NCBI GenBank assembly: GCA_028285035.1
Contig: JANQQF010000107.1
Location: 1-64,000, forward strand
Source of the DNA: Phycisphaerae bacterium
Lineage (GTDB): Bacteria > Chloroflexota > Anaerolineae > 4572-78 > J111
Direction: 5' to 3'
Length of the DNA stretch: 64,000 bases
Shown in pieces: positions 8,340 through 16,773 of the stretch (position 1 is the first letter of the stretch; the number at the start of each line of letters is the position of its first letter). Below the pieces are notes generated by a model. The model worked only from the letters and a program-made list of their open reading frames with translations, was not told the origin of the DNA and did no database searches. The translations under genes and the position numbers were made by a program.

Positions 8340-8691
8340 TCAGGGACACAGCCTCGAATTTACGTCTTGTACCACTGTATTTATTTCCTTGCATTAGGTT
8401 TCTCCCCCACTTCATTAGACTATTGAGGACGCCCGTTAGACATCACATTACATCTATCTATCTTAAAACAAATTTGGTAAAGATGTAAGCGCTAACAGGC
8501 GTTAATCGAAGTGGGCCAAACGCGCACCTTCTATAGGCCAAATGGCCTATTCGGTGATCGTCATTTGACACTTATATTCCTAACAGAATTAAAGTATGCT
8601 ACGAGGTATTGTCTTTAAAGCTAAATTTATTTCAGGATCGAGTGACCCTATGATAGAATTGCAAAAACAAAATGTTTTGATTGATCTAGTT

Positions 8692-9351
8692 ATGCAGACA
8701 AAAATAAAAGTTCTGCTGGTGGATGACCATGAGATGGTTCGAGCGGGCATCCGTCAGTTTTTGGAGCGATCAGATAAAATTGAGGTGGTGGGTGAAGCCG
8801 ATGATGGCCTGGCAGCACAAGATATGATTGAAAGCCAGCAGCCCGATGTCGTGCTGGTTGATATCAAGATGCCTAATATGGGCGGGATTGAGCTGACCCG
8901 TTGGATTCGGGAACGTTACGACACAATGAAAATTTTGATGTTGTCGGCCTACGACGATGACCCTTACGTTATGACTGCCATTCAAGCGGGGGCTAATGGC
9001 TACGCCTTGAAGAATACCTCACCCGTTAAACTCATCGACGCCGTAGACGCGGTCTATGCGGGTCAATCATCCCTTGACCCAGCCATCGCCACCAAGGTTA
9101 TGCAGTACATGATGGGGGGTGGAGATGCGTCACAAGACAGCATGGCCACCCTATCTGATCGAGAGAAAGAGGTTTTACGTCACGTCGCCTCTGGGTTAAC
9201 CAATATTGAAATCGGCACTCTGCTCAATATTAGTCCTCGTACGGTTCAAGGACACCTAGCTAAAATCTTCAATAAATTAGATGTCGTAAGCCGTACCGAA
9301 GCGGTGACGAAAGCGATTTCGATGAACTTAATCCAGTTGGATGAAACCTAA
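8692..9351 (+). CDS. NarL/FixJ-family response regulator
   Basis: 219 residues from ATG 8692 (MQTKIKVLLVDDHEMVRAG). The receiver domain has the D11-D12 acidic pair, phospho-acceptor Asp57 (VVLVDIKMP) and the conserved Lys in YALKNTS. The C-terminal LuxR helix-turn-helix includes LSDREKEVLRHVASGLTN and SPRTVQGHLAKIFNKL. An in-frame ATG at 8596 would add 32 residues that do not belong to the receiver fold, so it is rejected as the start. It overlaps the downstream histidine kinase gene by 11 bases, making a co-translated two-component pair. It is likely to control its own operon (inference). Confidence 0.93.
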   Translation: MQTKIKVLLVDDHEMVRAGIRQFLERSDKIEVVGEADDGLAAQDMIESQQPDVVLVDIKMPNMGGIELTRWIRERYDTMKILMLSAYDDDPYVMTAIQAGANGYALKNTSPVKLIDAVDAVYAGQSSLDPAIATKVMQYMMGGGDASQDSMATLSDREKEVLRHVASGLTNIEIGTLLNISPRTVQGHLAKIFNKLDVVSRTEAVTKAISMNLIQLDET

Positions 9352-10270
9352 TATGGCCAGTCGATCAGCGAAAGATCTACTGATCATCATTGCAGCAGTT
9401 ATCATTGCCACCTTTATTGAACTCTACACTGGTATTATCGATCAGGCCTTGATCTGGATCGAACGGCTTGATCATTTTCTATTGACCGAGTTGTTTGTCA
9501 TTCTTTTGATTGGCACTGTCGGCTTCTCGATTTATGCTTGGCGTCGTTGGCACGAGCTTGTGGTTACTCAAACCAGTAATCAACAACTCCAGCAATCTGT
9601 GATCGAGATTGAGGGACTCAATCAGCGCTATCGTAGTTATGCCGAGGCCGTGACTCACGGTCAAGAGGAGGAACGGCTTCGACTGGCTCGTGAATTGCAC
9701 GACGACACCATTCATCGTCTCATCTTGCTCAATCAACAGGTCGAACTCACCCTGTTTGATCACGGTGACAACCCCGTTGCAACCGATATCTCCAAGATGC
9801 AAACTATCTTGAGTGATACCATCAACTCCATTCGTCGCTTTATCCAAGAATTGCGGCCCAGCTACCTCGATGAGATCGGTCTCATTCCGGCCCTGCGTAT
9901 TTTGACCCAAGAAAAGAAAGAGCGAACGGGCATCAATTTTCAATTTGAGGTGGAGGGTGAGGCCAAGCGGCTCTCTACCGATACAGAGTTGGCCTTATAT
10001 CGCATCACCCAAACTGCCTTGCGGAATGTCCTTCTCCATTCACAAGCTGATCGAGCGAAGGTTACGCTCAGTTTTGAGCCTGATCTGATCAAGCTATTTA
10101 TCGTCGACAATGGCGTCGGTTTTGAAGTCCCTGACTTCTCCGACCTCGCCAAACAGGGTAACTTTGGCCTAATCGGAATGTATGAACGGGCTGCGTTACA
10201 CCAAGCAACCTTTAACATTGCTTCCGAGATTGGCAAAGGCACGACTGTTTCAGTTGAAATCCCTGCGTAG
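9341..10270 (+). CDS. NarL-type sensor histidine kinase (HisKA_3)
   Basis: About 309 residues. Two membrane helices (about residues 12-32 and 48-66) flank a very short external loop, so it probably senses within the membrane. A coiled linker leads to the HisKA_3 box ARELHDDTIHRL with phospho-acceptor His120. The ATPase domain follows, with the N-box (RITQTALRN), G1 (DNGVGF) and G2 (GNFGLIGM). The reading frame overlaps the regulator gene; ATG 9353, just after the regulator's stop, is an alternative start. It partners the adjacent NarL regulator. Confidence 0.92.
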   Translation: MKPNMASRSAKDLLIIIAAVIIATFIELYTGIIDQALIWIERLDHFLLTELFVILLIGTVGFSIYAWRRWHELVVTQTSNQQLQQSVIEIEGLNQRYRSYAEAVTHGQEEERLRLARELHDDTIHRLILLNQQVELTLFDHGDNPVATDISKMQTILSDTINSIRRFIQELRPSYLDEIGLIPALRILTQEKKERTGINFQFEVEGEAKRLSTDTELALYRITQTALRNVLLHSQADRAKVTLSFEPDLIKLFIVDNGVGFEVPDFSDLAKQGNFGLIGMYERAALHQATFNIASEIGKGTTVSVEIPA

Positions 10271-10283
10271 ATGGACATATGTT

Positions 10284-10874
10284 ATGAACCAATATCTTGA
10301 GACAAGTAAATACATTGATTGGCATCATCCAGACATTTTTGCCACCGCCCAAAGGCTGGCACATGAGGCAAAAACACAAGAACAGATGGCCAAGGCGTGT
10401 TTTGAGTTTGTTCGGGATGAGATCAAACATAGTTGGGATTATCAGCTAGACCCGGTGACCTGCAAGGCTTCGGATGTTTTGACCCACGGCACTGGCTACT
10501 GTTTTGCTAAAAGCCATTTACTGGCTGCCCTATTGCGCGCTAATCAAATTCCCGCAGGCTTGTGTTATCAACGCTTAACGCAGGATGATACTGGCAACAC
10601 CTTTTGCCTTCACGGTTTGAATGCACTATTTTTGGAGCCGTTTGGTTGGTATCGGGTCGATGCCAGAGGTAACAAGCCCGGCGTCACAGCGGATTTCGCT
10701 CCCCCTGTCGAAAAAATCGCCTACCCAATTAGTGCCGCAGGCGAGGCAGACCTCCTAGAAATATGGGCTAAACCTTTACCCGTGATTGTGCAATGTTTGG
10801 AAACCCATCAAACATATGCAGCCGTTGCTGACAATCTGCCTGACATCCCCTTAATCACCACTAATCAAGCGTGA
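10284..10874 (+). CDS. Transglutaminase-like cysteine protease-fold protein
   Basis: About 197 residues from ATG 10284 (MNQYLETSKYIDWHHPD). A helical lead-in containing FEFVRDEIKHSWD is typical of the transglutaminase core. It is followed by the catalytic triad candidates Cys73 (GTGYCFAKSHLLAALLR), His110 (CLHGLNA) and Asp126 (WYRVDARG). There is no signal peptide, so it is cytoplasmic. It lies 13 bases after the histidine kinase and is probably in the same operon. Whether it hydrolyses amide bonds, cross-links or modifies peptides cannot be read from the sequence. Confidence 0.82.
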   Translation: MNQYLETSKYIDWHHPDIFATAQRLAHEAKTQEQMAKACFEFVRDEIKHSWDYQLDPVTCKASDVLTHGTGYCFAKSHLLAALLRANQIPAGLCYQRLTQDDTGNTFCLHGLNALFLEPFGWYRVDARGNKPGVTADFAPPVEKIAYPISAAGEADLLEIWAKPLPVIVQCLETHQTYAAVADNLPDIPLITTNQA

Positions 10875-10924
10875 TGAAATATAGTTACAAATCGGCGTGG
10901 CTTGCCTAGAAACGAGACGATCAT

Positions 10925-11464
10925 ATGAGCCAAACAGATTTAGAGCAATGCCCTGGCTGTGGTGTTCATCTACCCCAAGGCACTGAGGTTGCCCACCGTT
11001 ATATCGGGGCCACCTCTGGCTGCTGGGATATCTATTCGAATTTGCTCAATGCGGGCGAACCACCCCTGGCCCCGCACCCTATGAACTGCCTCATTGTCGA
11101 CGCCTACGCCGCTCAGCATCCAGGCACTCCCTCACCCCAATCAATCCAATCCGTTGCCGTTCATCTACTAGCATTGTACGGAGTGCTCGTTAAAAATGTT
11201 TCCCCAGAAAATGTCTTGTGGATCAGACGGCGGGCCTTGAGACTACAGGGAGCGCAATCCAAACACGCTCGCTTTGAATGGCTCACCCCGCCTGATGAGC
11301 TAGGACGGATGACCATTGTTGACGTCATTGAAGGCAGCACACCAACAGAGCGCACTGAACTGGCTGGACGATATGTTGAAACGGTTTGGGATGCCTGGCA
11401 ACGCCTTTATTTGGAGAAGATTGGGCAATGGTATGAGGATTTTGTCATTCCTGATAGATTGTAA
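10925..11464 (+). CDS. DUF5946 family protein
   Basis: 179 residues. It opens with a zinc-ribbon-like CPGCG (residues 9-13) and continues with HRYIGATSGCW, VDAYAAQHPG and QSIQSVAVHLLALYG, which I recognise as the DUF5946 pattern. Function is unknown. The two N-terminal Cys plus later His/Cys could bind metal. It is the fourth gene in the two-component gene run, 50 bases after the transglutaminase-like gene and 15 before the methyltransferase. Confidence 0.75.
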   Translation: MSQTDLEQCPGCGVHLPQGTEVAHRYIGATSGCWDIYSNLLNAGEPPLAPHPMNCLIVDAYAAQHPGTPSPQSIQSVAVHLLALYGVLVKNVSPENVLWIRRRALRLQGAQSKHARFEWLTPPDELGRMTIVDVIEGSTPTERTELAGRYVETVWDAWQRLYLEKIGQWYEDFVIPDRL

Positions 11465-11479
11465 TAGGGTGACACGGCG

Positions 11480-12301
11480 ATGAACAGTAAAGCAAATTCA
11501 GAGATGAATAACATTTATCAGCACCTTTGGTCGGCCCATGGCGAAGGGGTTTACGCCAGTTTGGATCAAAGTCTTGAGCCGCGTCCCCCAACGATGTTGT
11601 ATGATGTGGCTAAACGTCTGGGGTTCAATGAAAACCACGTTGTCCTTGATGTCGGCTGTGGGCGCGGAAATCACGTCTGTGAAATTGCTGTTCGATTTGG
11701 CAGTCAGGTGGTCGGCATCGATCTGGTGGCAAGTATTTTGGCTCAAGGGCGTATTATAGCCACAGAGGCAGGCGTCGCTGACCAAGTGATCCTCCAGGAA
11801 GGCGACATCACTGCCATTCCTTTTGAGGACAACGCGTTTGATTTCATCTGGTGTCGCGATATGTTAGTCCACGTCGCTGATTTGACGACCGGACTAATGG
11901 AGTGCGCCCGAGTGCTCAGGCTGGAAGGGACGATGCTGATCTTCAACACCTTTGCCACACCGTTGATGGAACCAAACGAAACGGCTGAAATCTGCGAGCC
12001 GATTGGTGTCATCAGCCAAAATCTTTCAGGTGAAAGGTTTGAAGAAATCGTGACGACTGTTGGATTTCAGATCGTCTCAAAAGAGAACATTGGTGGTGAG
12101 CTAATCGAGTATTATGAGGAACAACACGGGCGATATTCAAAAGAGTTGCTTCGACTAGCTCGAATGATTCGCGCTAAAGATAAGTTCGTCGCTGAATTAG
12201 GCCCAAAGCGATATAAAATCACCTTGGCGCTGTATCGTTGGGGGATCTATCTACTACTCGGCAAGCTAAACTCGGCAATTTATGTGCTAAAGAAACAATA
12301 G
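11480..12301 (+). CDS. Class I SAM-dependent methyltransferase
   Basis: 273 residues. The Rossmann-fold motif I is VVLDVGCGRGNHVCEIA, motif II includes VVGIDL, and the motif around DFIWCRDMLVHVAD is typical of Methyltransf_11/UbiE-like enzymes. The C-terminal part ends in a helical segment that may cap a small-molecule pocket. The substrate is unknown. It starts 15 bases after DUF5946 and ends 9 bases before the DUF1330-like gene, in a tight operon. Confidence 0.88.
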   Translation: MNSKANSEMNNIYQHLWSAHGEGVYASLDQSLEPRPPTMLYDVAKRLGFNENHVVLDVGCGRGNHVCEIAVRFGSQVVGIDLVASILAQGRIIATEAGVADQVILQEGDITAIPFEDNAFDFIWCRDMLVHVADLTTGLMECARVLRLEGTMLIFNTFATPLMEPNETAEICEPIGVISQNLSGERFEEIVTTVGFQIVSKENIGGELIEYYEEQHGRYSKELLRLARMIRAKDKFVAELGPKRYKITLALYRWGIYLLLGKLNSAIYVLKKQ

Positions 12302-12310
12302 GAGATACAA

Positions 12311-12613
12311 ATGGCCTTTGAAAATCTAGTTGGACTGTTTGTCACCGATGATGAGTCGTATCAAAAATATCGGGAGGGAATGTTTCCGATCTTGCAGAAG
12401 TACGGGGGCGGCTTTGGCTACGACTTCAAGATTGCTGAGGTGTTGAAAAGTGAGGTTGAGGCACCCATCAATCGAGTTTTCACCATATACTTCGACAGCG
12501 AAACAGCGATGGAACAATTCTTTGCCGATGAAGATTACCTCAAGGTTCGTAATGAATTTTTCGAACCCGCTGTCAGTGGGACAACGATTATGGCTCAATA
12601 CTCCCGATCTTAA
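12311..12613 (+). CDS. DUF1330-like ferredoxin-fold protein
   Basis: 100 residues with a compact dimeric alpha/beta-barrel look (FENLVGLFVTDDESYQKYRE ... FTIYFDSETAMEQFFADEDY). This matches the DUF1330/ABM type of small proteins. Biochemical role is unknown. A good ribosome site (aggaga) precedes it. Its stop overlaps the start of the next small frame by one base (taATG), the usual sign of translational coupling. Confidence 0.6.
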   Translation: MAFENLVGLFVTDDESYQKYREGMFPILQKYGGGFGYDFKIAEVLKSEVEAPINRVFTIYFDSETAMEQFFADEDYLKVRNEFFEPAVSGTTIMAQYSRS

Positions 12614-12830
12614 TGCCTAGATTACGATCAAATTTTTTTGGTGGACACTCGTTATTTTTCTTGTCAATTACCAACCTACGCCCGATCCAACCCCCACCCC
12701 AAACGAGGAACCCACAGTTGGAGCAGCCGTCAAAGGGAGTCAGTCGGCAGTCTATCGCCTGATGACCGATGGACAGCTACGGCATATCTCTGATTGGGCG
12801 ACGCTTAAGCGTGAATTTTTGTGGGAATAA
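12613..12830 (+). pseudogene. Small membrane-anchored protein, frame broken in a T7 run
   Basis: ATG 12613 overlaps the preceding stop (TAATG). It opens with MPRLRSNFF, and if the run of seven T at 12633-12639 is lengthened by one T the frame continues as WWTLVIFLVNYQPTPDPTPTPNEEP, a single membrane helix and a Pro/Thr linker. A compact tail (SQSAVYRLMTDGQLRHISDW) ends at 12830. The corrected product is about 72 residues, with its N-terminus inside and its tail exposed. As written the gene is frameshifted. The homopolymer position and coupled start make a consensus error likely. Family is unknown. Confidence 0.45.
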
Positions 12831-12864
12831 AAAACCCCTCGACTCACAAGAGAGTCAAGGGGTC
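12826..12864 (-). terminator. Terminator for the sortase operon
   Basis: On the minus strand, accccttgactct pairs with gagtcgaggggt (one mismatch) around a short loop and is followed by T6. It lies just downstream of the small membrane gene ending at 12891 and also abuts the convergent stop at 12830. Confidence 0.75.
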
Positions 12865-12890
12865 ACGGCTAAGACAAGACAGCTTTTTAG

Positions 12891-13148
12891 TTATATAACG
12901 TATGATAGGCCCACCAAAACAAAAAACATCAAAAGCGCCACGATAAAGACGTTACGAATATCACGATACACATAGAAATATTCGGTAGCTAATCCTATTC
13001 CTTTGCGAGTAACAGTGGGTTGCACCACATCTGAAGGTGCTTCAACCTCTTCCACAACCTCAGCAACAGGTGTTGAAATTGCCGGTTTTTTGGACCCATC
13101 TTTTTTTGTCAATTGTTGCCGTCGTAGACGGCGAGATTTCTTAGACAT
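12891..13148 (-). CDS. Small C-terminally anchored membrane protein in the sortase operon
   Basis: 85 residues. A strongly basic N-terminus (MSKKSRRLRRQQLTKKDGSKK) leads to an acidic/Pro-rich middle (VAEVVEEVEAPSDVV) and one membrane helix at the extreme C-terminus (NVFIVALLMFFVLVGL). The long basic N-terminal part is likely cytoplasmic, with only the last few residues outside. It lies 53 bases after the sortase gene on the same strand and shares its terminator. It is not a classic sortase substrate, since no LPxTG is visible. It may assist or anchor the sortase (inference). Confidence 0.6.
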   Translation of the reverse strand: MSKKSRRLRRQQLTKKDGSKKPAISTPVAEVVEEVEAPSDVVQPTVTRKGIGLATEYFYVYRDIRNVFIVALLMFFVLVGLSYVI

Positions 13149-13201
13149 ATTTATTTCCTCATCAACAACATTATTCGCTGACGATTATACCATCTCGATA
13201 A

Positions 13202-14176
13202 TTATTCAACCAATTCACCAATAACAACCAAACGATGGGTGTTAACAAGGTAAGGATAGCAGGTCTGCAAGGTAGCCACCGGCTCAGTCGTCGGCCACAT
13301 CACTTCAACTTCGGTTGGCTCAATAATTCGCTTTTCTTTGACCACATAGTGGAATTTTTGGTCACCCCCATAAATAATGTATTCATCACCAATCTCTAAA
13401 TCACCGATATATCGAAATATTTCACCATAAATGTCATTATGAGCAGCCAAATACATATTCCCTCGCTGCCCAGGGTGCGCACTTCCTGGCAGATGGCCCA
13501 CCCCTTTCTTCAAATCTTCCCACCCAACCCCGTGCACAATCCGAGCATCGACGTTAATCTTGGGAATAACAATTCGGGTTGGGGCAGGAATTTCCTGTTT
13601 TTCGATTTCAATCGCTGCGGCAGAATTAGAGGTATGATTTGAAGGTTGTACCCAATGTTGCAGATGAAGCGGGACATCTGGAACAGCCCCCCCAGGTGAG
13701 GTAGGTGAGCTATGGCCACCAGGCAGGCGAGCCAAGGCCATAGGGGCAGATGTTGGTACTTCCAAGGGCAAACTTTGTTGGCTGTCCACTTCCTGTGCCA
13801 GTAAATTTTGCTGGGCTTCGGCCACTTCGTCATTTAGTTCACGTAAGTTAAAATAAGATGCTGTCAACACCCCAACAAGACCAATCACCGCAGCAACCTC
13901 TAACCCTAACAACAGCATATCCCGTAAACGTTTCTTGGGTGCAGCTTCAGTCTCTAAACCATCATTAGGTTGGGGAGCACTTCGCCTTGGCACCCACGTT
14001 TTGGGGACAACGTTACCCCGTTTGGTTTCGGGGCCGACCAAGGCTTCATTCGCCGAACGCCCTGCCCCCGACAATTCATTAAATTTATCCAACCGCGCCT
14101 GACGACGTTTGACCACCAAAGCGCGTTGGAGTTCTTCAACACTTAACTCTTCAATTTTTTTGCGTTTGCCAAACAT
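13202..14176 (-). CDS. Sortase (class D/E-like transpeptidase)
   Basis: 324 residues. A basic cytoplasmic N-terminus (KRKKIEELSVEELQRALVVK) is followed by a membrane helix near residues 88-108 (DMLLLGLEVAAVIGLVGVL), a variable stalk and the sortase barrel beginning at RIVIPKINVDARIVHG. Catalytic residues are His246 (LAAHND), Cys306 (LQTCYPY) and Arg315 (NTHRLVV). It covalently attaches secreted proteins to the surface or builds pilus-like polymers. No obvious LPxTG-type substrate gene is in this window. Upstream is a 337-base AT-rich gap shared with divergent padR. Confidence 0.9.
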   Translation of the reverse strand: MFGKRKKIEELSVEELQRALVVKRRQARLDKFNELSGAGRSANEALVGPETKRGNVVPKTWVPRRSAPQPNDGLETEAAPKKRLRDMLLLGLEVAAVIGLVGVLTASYFNLRELNDEVAEAQQNLLAQEVDSQQSLPLEVPTSAPMALARLPGGHSSPTSPGGAVPDVPLHLQHWVQPSNHTSNSAAAIEIEKQEIPAPTRIVIPKINVDARIVHGVGWEDLKKGVGHLPGSAHPGQRGNMYLAAHNDIYGEIFRYIGDLEIGDEYIIYGGDQKFHYVVKEKRIIEPTEVEVMWPTTEPVATLQTCYPYLVNTHRLVVIGELVE

Positions 14177-14513
14177 ACAACACCCCGTTATTTACAAACC
14201 AATGGCGGAATAATAGATGCGGAACACTAGATATTGTAGTTTATTTTAGACAAACACACAACATCTAGCATTTACCAATAAAAATTGGCGGAAATTATTG
14301 AATTAAAACACAACTAAGATTCAAGTCTTATGTCATGTAATTTTAGAGGGCGTCTTTTGATTTGTCAAGATTATGTAATGTAGCAATAAAAAAGTTGCGA
14401 ACTCTAAAAAATGTATGCAACCCGACCTTTTCAAGTTTTCAATCGATAGATTTTGATCTCTTCAAAAAGTGTTGTAGAATATCTAGGTACTAAGATAATG
14501 AAGGAGACGCGAC
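14177..14513. other. AT-rich divergent intergenic region
   Basis: This 337-base spacer lies between the divergent sortase and padR genes. It is AT-rich with no coding frame I can support. It should contain promoters in both directions; the clearest is the padR-side promoter at 14453-14480. Confidence 0.5.
14453..14480 (+). promoter_or_regulatory. Sigma-70-like promoter for padR
   Basis: TTGATC at 14453-14458 and TAGAAT at 14475-14480 are 16 bases apart, and the padR start follows 33 bases later. PadR proteins usually autoregulate, so this is also the likely operator region. Confidence 0.5.
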
Positions 14514-14843
14514 GTGGGAAAATTGGACATGCGCACCGGTAGCACAGCAGTGATGATTTTAAGATTACTCGCTGAAAAACCGATGTATGGTTATCAAATT
14601 GTGAAAGAATTACAAGTCCGCAGTGAGGGGTACTTTGAGTTAGAGCAGGGAACGCTCTATCCAGCACTGCATCGTCTAGAAAAGGATGGGTTGGTTTTGA
14701 GCCAGTGGGAGGTCATCGAAGATGGTCCCTCCCGCAAATATTACCACATCACTGACGAAGGCCGCGCGGAATTAAGCAAATCTGCCCAACGTTGGACAGA
14801 TTTTTCACGCAATTTGATCAAGCTACTTGACGGGCTGGCTTGA
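14514..14843 (+). CDS. PadR-family transcriptional regulator
   Basis: 109 residues from a GTG start with a gaaggaga ribosome site. The winged helix reads MILRLLAEKPMYGYQIVKEL, then ELEQGTLYPALHRLEKDGLV and GPSRKYYHITDEGRAEL, the PadR signature. A short C-terminal helix for dimerisation follows. It stands 84 bases before a HAAS-domain membrane protein, a pairing common in Gram-positive and Chloroflexota genomes where PadR responds to envelope stress or small molecules and represses the membrane gene. Confidence 0.92.
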   Translation: MGKLDMRTGSTAVMILRLLAEKPMYGYQIVKELQVRSEGYFELEQGTLYPALHRLEKDGLVLSQWEVIEDGPSRKYYHITDEGRAELSKSAQRWTDFSRNLIKLLDGLA

Positions 14844-14927
14844 AACGCACATTTCAAGCCAGCTTACAGCTCGGCATAGTACTTGAAAAGGGCTTTGGAA
14901 TGCAGTCCAAATCAATTTGGGAGAAAC

Positions 14928-15866
14928 ATGACCATGTCAGCAATTCAGGATTATCTAGAGATATTCAAGCAAACTGTACCGCATCATTTACGGGCCGAAG
15001 CCGTCGCCGAGGTACGTAGTCATTTAGAAGAATTGGTGCACGACTTACAGTTGCGTGGATTATCGCGGATAGAAGCAGAGCGAAACGCCATCAAGCAGTT
15101 TGGGCTACCCCGCAAAATCGGCATCGCCTGGCGACGAGCTGCGGGGGTTGTCGATTGGCCAGATGTTGTCTTAGCTGCCCTGCCATTGTTAGGTGTCAGC
15201 GGTCTCAGTTGGTACTTTGTCGGACAATTTATGCCGCTCGGTATTTACTTGATTATCTTTGGCGCAGGCGCAGCCATCGCTTGGTGGCGCGACTGGCCAA
15301 CGTGGTGGTACGCTTGGTTAGGGTGGCTCTTTTTAGCCTTATTAGTTGTACCAGTTACACCCTGGGCTTTCGTCATCATATTCCCAGTCTTGGTCACCCT
15401 AATCGCCGTCGATAGCTGGGAACAAGCCACGTTGATGACGCTTCCGTTCACCACCTATTTGGCGTTCAACACGATTATTGATAGTCAACAGCTCTTCACC
15501 ACCGGGTGGGGGCCGGGTAATATCTATCCCGGTAATATTGTTTGGTTAGAAACCGCATTTTCTTTGGTCTGGATTTTGATTTTGGCCGCCAGCTTACGAG
15601 CGGCCCGCCCTAGTCGCCGAGGTATCTATTTGTTGGCGGGCTTAATCGGGACACAAATGATGTACGTTGGGGGAGTGATCTTTATGATGAGCATCGCCGC
15701 AGCCCTCCCCACCTATTTCACAACAATTCTCACGCCTCAGAGCGTGTTGTTTGAAAAATTACCGATTGGCCTGTTGACAATCGGCTTAACTCTTTATCCT
15801 TTATGCGTTTGGTTGATCGCTCGTTGGGTGAGACGTAGTCAAACTCAATCTGGCCTGAGAGCCTGA
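14928..15866 (+). CDS. HAAS-domain (DUF1700-like) multi-span membrane protein
   Basis: About 312 residues from ATG 14928, preceded by gggaga. The first 85 residues form the HAAS/permease-prefix helical domain (LRAEAVAEVRSHLEELVHDL ... EAERNAIKQFGLPRKIG), which is typically found beside PadR. About seven to eight membrane helices follow. HAAS proteins are thought to transmit an envelope signal together with their PadR partner. An upstream in-frame start at 14883 is less likely because it has no ribosome site. Confidence 0.75.
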   Translation: MTMSAIQDYLEIFKQTVPHHLRAEAVAEVRSHLEELVHDLQLRGLSRIEAERNAIKQFGLPRKIGIAWRRAAGVVDWPDVVLAALPLLGVSGLSWYFVGQFMPLGIYLIIFGAGAAIAWWRDWPTWWYAWLGWLFLALLVVPVTPWAFVIIFPVLVTLIAVDSWEQATLMTLPFTTYLAFNTIIDSQQLFTTGWGPGNIYPGNIVWLETAFSLVWILILAASLRAARPSRRGIYLLAGLIGTQMMYVGGVIFMMSIAAALPTYFTTILTPQSVLFEKLPIGLLTIGLTLYPLCVWLIARWVRRSQTQSGLRA

Positions 15867-15989
15867 GTAAGAGTGAATGATGTATTGTGGATTGTGAACG
15901 ATTTACGGAAGGTCGTTTGCAATCCATAATTTTTTATCATTATACCTAGACTATCAAAGTATACTAAAAATCAAAACAGGAGCTTGTTA

Positions 15990-16748
15990 ATGCCCTTCAC
16001 CCTAGCTCATCCCGCCGCCATCATTCCTATTTCTCATCTCAATCGCCGTCTGAGTCTGTCCGCCCTGCTTATCGGCAGTGTCATTCCCGATGTGGGCTAC
16101 TTTTTACAACTGCCGACCGTTATTGCCAGTCATAGCTTGTTGGGGATGTTCGTGGTCGATTTACCAATCAGTCTAATTTTGCTATGGATATTTCACACTT
16201 GGTTAAAGCGCCCACTGTGGCGATTATTACCAGCTTTTCACCGCGAAAGACTGCAGCCCTACTTGGCTCCGTATCAATTTGTGCCCTGGTCACGCTTTTC
16301 ACTTGTGATACTGTCCCTACTCATCGGTATTTTTGCCCATATTGTCTGGGATGAAATGACCCACGGGAGAGGCTTCTTTGTCCAAACATTCCCGATCTTT
16401 CGGGCCGAAATGTTTGAATTAGCTGGTGTGTATTTGATTGTATACTTTGTTTTCAAACATTTTAGTAGCATTGCCGGGGTTGGTTTACTGGTCTATTGGT
16501 ATTGGTGCTGGTCATATCAATCACAAAATACATTCAATATTTTTAGCTACGCGAATATTATAGCGGCAAGTCTCATACTGATTAGCTCATTTATTGGGGC
16601 AATCATTCTGGCTATTGGTAGCACCAAATTTGGATACAAAGAGTTAGCCGATCTCATTCGGATTGGTCTTGTTATTGGAATCGGTCTTATTGGATCTTAT
16701 ATTCTCATCACAAAATTTGTTACCCTTATTTTTTCATCGACCAAATAA
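15990..16748 (+). CDS. DUF4184 family membrane protein
   Basis: 252 residues from ATG 15990 (MPFTLAHPAAIIPIS) with AGGAG about 8 bases upstream. The opening MPFTLAHPAA, the SALLIGSVIPD motif, SHSLLGMFVVDLPISL and an internal HIVWDEMTHGRG match DUF4184. This is an integral membrane family whose His/Asp pattern (H8, D33, H52, H-x3-D) recalls membrane-bound metal-dependent hydrolases. Five to six helices are present. Function is unproven. It lies 25 bases before the first EEP phosphoesterase and may be co-transcribed with it. Confidence 0.7.
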   Translation: MPFTLAHPAAIIPISHLNRRLSLSALLIGSVIPDVGYFLQLPTVIASHSLLGMFVVDLPISLILLWIFHTWLKRPLWRLLPAFHRERLQPYLAPYQFVPWSRFSLVILSLLIGIFAHIVWDEMTHGRGFFVQTFPIFRAEMFELAGVYLIVYFVFKHFSSIAGVGLLVYWYWCWSYQSQNTFNIFSYANIIAASLILISSFIGAIILAIGSTKFGYKELADLIRIGLVIGIGLIGSYILITKFVTLIFSSTK

Positions 16749-16773
16749 CTGGTTTTAGGAGATACAAACATTC

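Noticed and set aside
8170..8415. 81-residue minus frame in the gap before the response regulator
   Set aside because: Another frame of the same bases gives a better membrane peptide; this one looks like a shadow, though its first 26 residues could be a frameshifted start.
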